Source: an uncultured Clostridia bacterium (lineage in GTDB: Bacteria > Bacillota > Clostridia > Oscillospirales > Ruminococcaceae). From it: a DNA stretch of 8,134 nt. Shown one piece after another: positions 6,189 through 8,134 of this stretch. Position 1 is the stretch's first letter, and each line of letters starts with the position of its first letter. A model generated the notes under the pieces. It did not search any database. It saw only the letters and a program-made list of their open reading frames with translations, and was not told where the DNA came from. The translations under genes and the position numbers were made by a program. Location: positions 1 through 8,134 of the forward strand of contig CAMYUO010000060.1 in assembly GCA_947302065.1 (NCBI GenBank), read 5' to 3'.

Positions 6189-6719
6189 ATGTCAGAAGAA
6201 GCAAAATGGTATGTGGTGCACACCTATTCCGGATACGAGAATAAGGTGGCGGAGAATATTGAGAAGGTTGTTGAAAACCGTAAGCTTCACGATCTTATCC
6301 CCGAGGTCAAGATCCCTACGGAGATCGTTACCGAGGTAAAGGACAGTAAGACCGTTGAGGTGGAGAAAAAGCTGTTCCCAAGCTATGTGCTGGTGAAAAT
6401 GGTGCTGACAGACGACTCTTGGTACATTGTGAGAAACACAAGGGGAGTTACCGGATTTGTCGGTCCTGCAAGCAAGCCTGTTCCTCTTTCTGAAAGAGAG
6501 GTAAAGGCGTTGGGCGTAGAGACCAAGAGGAGCGAAAACATCACAGTTAGCTTTAAAGTTGGCGACAATGTTGAAGTTACAGGCGGATCCTTTGAAGGAT
6601 TTGTGGGCAAGGTCGAAAAGATCGATCTTGATGCACAGACCGCAGATGTTCTTGTATCAATGTTCGGCAGAGAGACATCAGTTACCCTTCCGCTTACACA
6701 GGTAAAGCCTGAGGCGTAA
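6189..6719 (+). CDS. nusG: Transcription termination/antitermination factor NusG
   Basis: Processivity factor that binds RNA polymerase through its N-terminal NGN domain; its KOW domain can contact S10 or Rho. The 176-aa protein begins MSEEAKWYVVHTYSGYENKV. The NGN domain (about 5-105) holds LFPSYVLVKM (62-71) and WYIVRNTRGVTGFVG (78-92). The KOW domain (about 123-176) includes VGDNVEVTGGSFEGFVGKV. I chose ATG 6189 over the in-frame ATG at 6174, because GGAGG (6176-6180) lies 8 nt before 6189 and the earlier ATG overlaps that site. The length matches the family. It sits between secE and rplK as in most Firmicutes. Confidence 0.97.
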   Translation: MSEEAKWYVVHTYSGYENKVAENIEKVVENRKLHDLIPEVKIPTEIVTEVKDSKTVEVEKKLFPSYVLVKMVLTDDSWYIVRNTRGVTGFVGPASKPVPLSEREVKALGVETKRSENITVSFKVGDNVEVTGGSFEGFVGKVEKIDLDAQTADVLVSMFGRETSVTLPLTQVKPEA

Positions 6720-6743
6720 GGAAGAGGGAAAATCATTCGTAAC

Positions 6744-6776
6744 GGAAGCAATATTATTGAATATAAAAAGGCTTCC
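6744..6776 (+). promoter_or_regulatory. Hairpin upstream of the rplK L1 site
   Basis: GGAAGC (6744-6749) pairs with GCUUCC (6771-6776), and AUAUU (6751-6755) pairs with AAUAU (6760-6764) inside it, leaving an A-rich internal loop. No U-run follows, so it is not a terminator. A hairpin also precedes the second L1 site (7272-7292), so the pair may belong to the same control structure. Confidence 0.45.
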
Positions 6777-6782
6777 AAAAAC

Positions 6783-6817
6783 GTGGGAGAGCTGAAAAGG
6801 TCAGCTCGCCTTACCAC
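6783..6817 (+). promoter_or_regulatory. Predicted ribosomal protein L1 binding site before rplK
   Basis: GUGG (6783-6786) pairs with CCAC (6814-6817). An asymmetric internal loop of GA (6787-6788) against GCCUUA (6808-6813) follows, then a 7-bp stem GAGCUGA/UCAGCUC (6789-6795 with 6801-6807) with a 5-nt loop. The GUGG-GA...UA-CCAC core matches, from memory, the L1-binding helix of 23S rRNA (GGUGGGAG...AUACCACC). L1 autoregulation by binding a similar site in the rplK-rplA mRNA is established in E. coli and other bacteria. The structure ends 8 nt before the rplK ribosome binding site (GGAGG, 6826-6830), so bound L1 could block initiation. Confidence 0.8.
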
Positions 6818-6838
6818 TTAATTATGGAGGTGCAAATA

Positions 6839-7264
6839 ATGGCACAGAAGGTAGTAGGCTATATCAAGCTGCAGATCCCGGCAGGAAAGGCAACTCCTGC
6901 ACCACCGGTTGGTCCGGCACTCGGTCAGCACGGTGTAAACATTATGGCATTCACAAAGGATTTCAACGAGAGAACTAAGAACGATGCAGGTCTTATCATC
7001 CCTGTTGTTATCACTGTTTATGCTGACAGATCATTTACATTCATCACCAAGACTCCACCGGCAGCCGTTCTTATCAAGAAAGCTTGCAAGATCGAGCACG
7101 CATCAGGTGAGCCTAACAAGAAGAAGGTAGCTAAGATCACTAAGGAGCAGATCCAGAAGATCGCAGAGCAGAAGATGCCCGACCTGAACGCAGCAAGCCT
7201 TGAGAGTGCAATGAGCATGATCGCCGGCACATGTCGTTCTATGGGCGTCGTAGTTGAAGATTGA
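6839..7264 (+). CDS. rplK: 50S ribosomal protein L11
   Basis: Protein of the GTPase-associated centre at the base of the L7/L12 stalk, binding the 23S rRNA L11 region; it is involved in translation-factor action and stringent-response signalling. The 141-aa protein starts [20 protein letters not shown] and shows the proline-rich N-terminal element [17 protein letters not shown] (20-36, including P22-P23 in the thiostrepton area). The C-terminal RNA-binding domain ends with [12 protein letters not shown]. The length is normal. ATG 6839 is chosen over the in-frame ATG at 6824, because GGAGG (6826-6830) lies 8 nt before 6839 and the protein then begins at the canonical MAQK. It lies 119 bp after nusG, a gap filled by RNA structure, and is followed by rplA. 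Confidence 0.97.
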   Translation: MAQKVVGYIKLQIPAGKATPAPPVGPALGQHGVNIMAFTKDFNERTKNDAGLIIPVVITVYADRSFTFITKTPPAAVLIKKACKIEHASGEPNKKKVAKITKEQIQKIAEQKMPDLNAASLESAMSMIAGTCRSMGVVVED

Positions 7265-7271
7265 TCGATCG

Positions 7272-7292
7272 CTGCGTAATTCAAACACGCAG
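7272..7292 (+). promoter_or_regulatory. Hairpin upstream of the rplA L1 site
   Basis: CUGCGU (7272-7277) pairs with ACGCAG (7287-7292) around a 9-nt loop and directly abuts the second L1-type structure. It mirrors the hairpin before the rplK site in position, though not in sequence. Coaxial stacking on the L1 helix is possible. Confidence 0.4.
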
Positions 7293-7322
7293 AGGTGGGA
7301 GGATTTTTCCGTATTACCACTT
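7293..7322 (+). promoter_or_regulatory. Predicted ribosomal protein L1 binding site before rplA
   Basis: GUGG (7295-7298) pairs with CCAC (7317-7320), extended outward by G-U (7294/7321) and A-U (7293/7322). A GA (7299-7300) against GUAUUA (7311-7316) internal loop follows, then a GGA/UCC stem (7301-7303 with 7308-7310) and a UUUU loop. Core and internal-loop sizes (2 and 6 nt) equal those of the rplK site, while the inner stem differs in length and sequence, which argues for selection on structure. The structure ends 5 nt before the rplA ribosome binding site (GGAGG, starting 7327). Confidence 0.8.
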
Positions 7323-7339
7323 ACAAGGAGGAAATATTA

Positions 7340-8035
7340 ATGAAACATGGCAAGAAGTATGTTGAAAGCTCAAAGGCAATCGACAGAACTAAGGCATATG
7401 AAGCTCCTGAGGCTCTTGAACTCGCAGCTAAGGGCGCAAAGGCAAAGTTCGATGAGACTATCGAGCTGCACGTTCGTCTCGGCGTTGACTCCAGACACGC
7501 TGACCAGCAGGTAAGAGGCGCTGTTGTACTTCCTAACGGAACAGGTAAGACTGTAAGAGTCTGCGTATTCTGCAAGGAAGACAAGTATGACGCTGCTAAG
7601 GAAGCTGGCGCTGACTATGTTGGCGGAATGGATCTTGTTGACAAGATCATGAAGGAAAACTGGATGGAATTCGATGTAGTTGTAGCATCACCTGACATGA
7701 TGGGCGTTGTGGGCCGTCTGGGTAAGGTTCTCGGTCCTCGTGGACTTATGCCGAACCCAAAGGCAGGTACAGTTACACCTGACGTAGCTAAGGCTGTTAC
7801 AGAGGCTAAGGCTGGTAAGATCGAGTACCGTCTTGACAAGACAAATATCATTCACTGCCCTATCGGCAAGGCATCTTTCGGCGTAGAGAAGCTCAATGAG
7901 AACTTTGAGACACTCATCGGCGCTATCGTAAAGGCAAAGCCATCTGCTGCAAAGGGTCAGTATCTCAAGAGCGTTGTAGTTGCATCTACAATGGGTCCTG
8001 GAATCAAGATCAGCACTGCTAAGTACGGCAACTGA
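7340..8035 (+). CDS. rplA: 50S ribosomal protein L1
   Basis: Protein of the mobile L1 stalk at the E-site, binding 23S rRNA helices 76-78, and in many bacteria also a translational repressor of its own mRNA. The 231-aa protein starts [20 protein letters not shown] and contains the family motif [20 protein letters not shown] (124-143), with the usual [21 protein letters not shown] near 36-56. The C-terminus [13 protein letters not shown] is normal. The start ATG at 7340 is set by GGAGG (7327-7331), 8 nt upstream. It follows rplK by 75 bp; the gap contains the second L1-type RNA site, so L1 may control its own gene separately from rplK. An intrinsic terminator follows 37 bp later. Confidence 0.97.
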   Translation: MKHGKKYVESSKAIDRTKAYEAPEALELAAKGAKAKFDETIELHVRLGVDSRHADQQVRGAVVLPNGTGKTVRVCVFCKEDKYDAAKEAGADYVGGMDLVDKIMKENWMEFDVVVASPDMMGVVGRLGKVLGPRGLMPNPKAGTVTPDVAKAVTEAKAGKIEYRLDKTNIIHCPIGKASFGVEKLNENFETLIGAIVKAKPSAAKGQYLKSVVVASTMGPGIKISTAKYGN

Positions 8036-8072
8036 TTTTGACATAGTTTGATATGGAATTATGAAGGAAAGA

Positions 8073-8108
8073 AAAGAGTCGCGTGTTGGGCACGGCTCTT
8101 TCTATTTT
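8073..8108 (+). terminator. Intrinsic terminator after rplA
   Basis: AAAGAGUCG (8073-8081) pairs with the segment ending CUCUUU (8096-8101), including U-G at 8079/8095; beyond a C-A mismatch a G-C pair adds to the stem. CUAUUUU (8102-8108) gives a short U-rich tail. It probably ends the rpmG-rplA transcript. It could alternatively be an attenuator in a leader for genes beyond the window, such as rplJ-rplL. Confidence 0.7.
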
Positions 8109-8124
8109 ACACCCGTTGGACAAT

Positions 8125-8134
8125 TGGGGGAAAC
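8125..8134. repeat. Truncated start of a second GGGGGAAAC hairpin element
   Basis: The last ten bases, TGGGGGAAAC, are identical to 5292-5301, the 5' arm of the hairpin after the 92-aa gene. In both places the string lies just beyond a gene end or terminator. The copy is cut by the window edge, so the match is short and could be chance. Confidence 0.4.

Noticed and set aside
6739..6767. Internal promoter with TATAAA at 6762-6767 before rplK
   Set aside because: No -35 box lies at 16-18 bp, and the A/T-rich bases are explained by the hairpin 6744-6776.
6824..6838. Upstream in-frame ATG for rplK
   Set aside because: It lies within the Shine-Dalgarno region (GGAGG, 6826-6830) of the start at 6839, after which the protein begins with the canonical MAQK.
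7295..7339. GTG at 7295 as an extended rplA start
   Set aside because: It lies in the L1-type RNA structure and lacks a suitably placed ribosome binding site; ATG 7340 has GGAGG 8 nt upstream and gives the normal L1 N-terminus.
8036..8134. L10-type leader for rplJ-rplL
   Set aside because: Only about 100 bases are visible, I recognise no L10-binding core, and the GGGGGAAAC element suggests a transcription-unit boundary. The window is too short to exclude it.

Overview
The window looks like chromosomal DNA from a Gram-positive member of the Clostridia, most likely a Ruminococcus-like Oscillospiraceae. The grounds are the gene order rpmG-secE-nusG-rplK-rplA, strong AGGAGG-type ribosome binding sites, GTG and TTG starts beside ATG, and GC-rich hairpin elements between genes of a style I associate with that group. 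The taxon is an inference. All supported genes lie on the + strand.

Positions 1-198 hold no gene. They carry three strong inverted repeats, the first two enclosed by a short outer stem. Positions 199-4936 are a tight four-gene operon: a GldA-like ABC ATPase (199-1164), a six-helix ABC-2 permease (1164-1868), a GldG-like membrane-anchored accessory protein (1881-3464) and a membrane-anchored DUF4340-type protein (3485-4936). Together they should form one membrane complex: ATPase and permease at the membrane, with two large extracytoplasmic partners. The substrate is unknown, and nothing suggests gliding motility here. A 92-residue protein of unknown function follows (5008-5286).

Positions 5287-5703 hold no protein gene. 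They contain two long hairpins, then four helically phased A-tracts, a consensus promoter (TTGACA, 17 bp, TATAAT) and a structured leader of about 155 nt. This promoter should drive the second operon: rpmG (5704), secE (5877), nusG (6189), rplK (6839) and rplA (7340), ending at an intrinsic terminator near 8073-8108. The products are two large-subunit stalk proteins, L33, a Sec translocase subunit and the NusG elongation factor.

The most informative regulatory signal is a pair of RNA structures, one just before the rplK ribosome binding site and one just before that of rplA. They share a GUGG-GA...UUA-CCAC core that resembles the L1-binding helix of 23S rRNA, while their inner stems differ in sequence. 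This points to two separate L1 autoregulatory sites. Other signals worth a second look are the rpmG leader with anti-Shine-Dalgarno-like ACCUC motifs, the three-module repeat in the DUF4340-type protein, and the related hairpin elements at gene boundaries.
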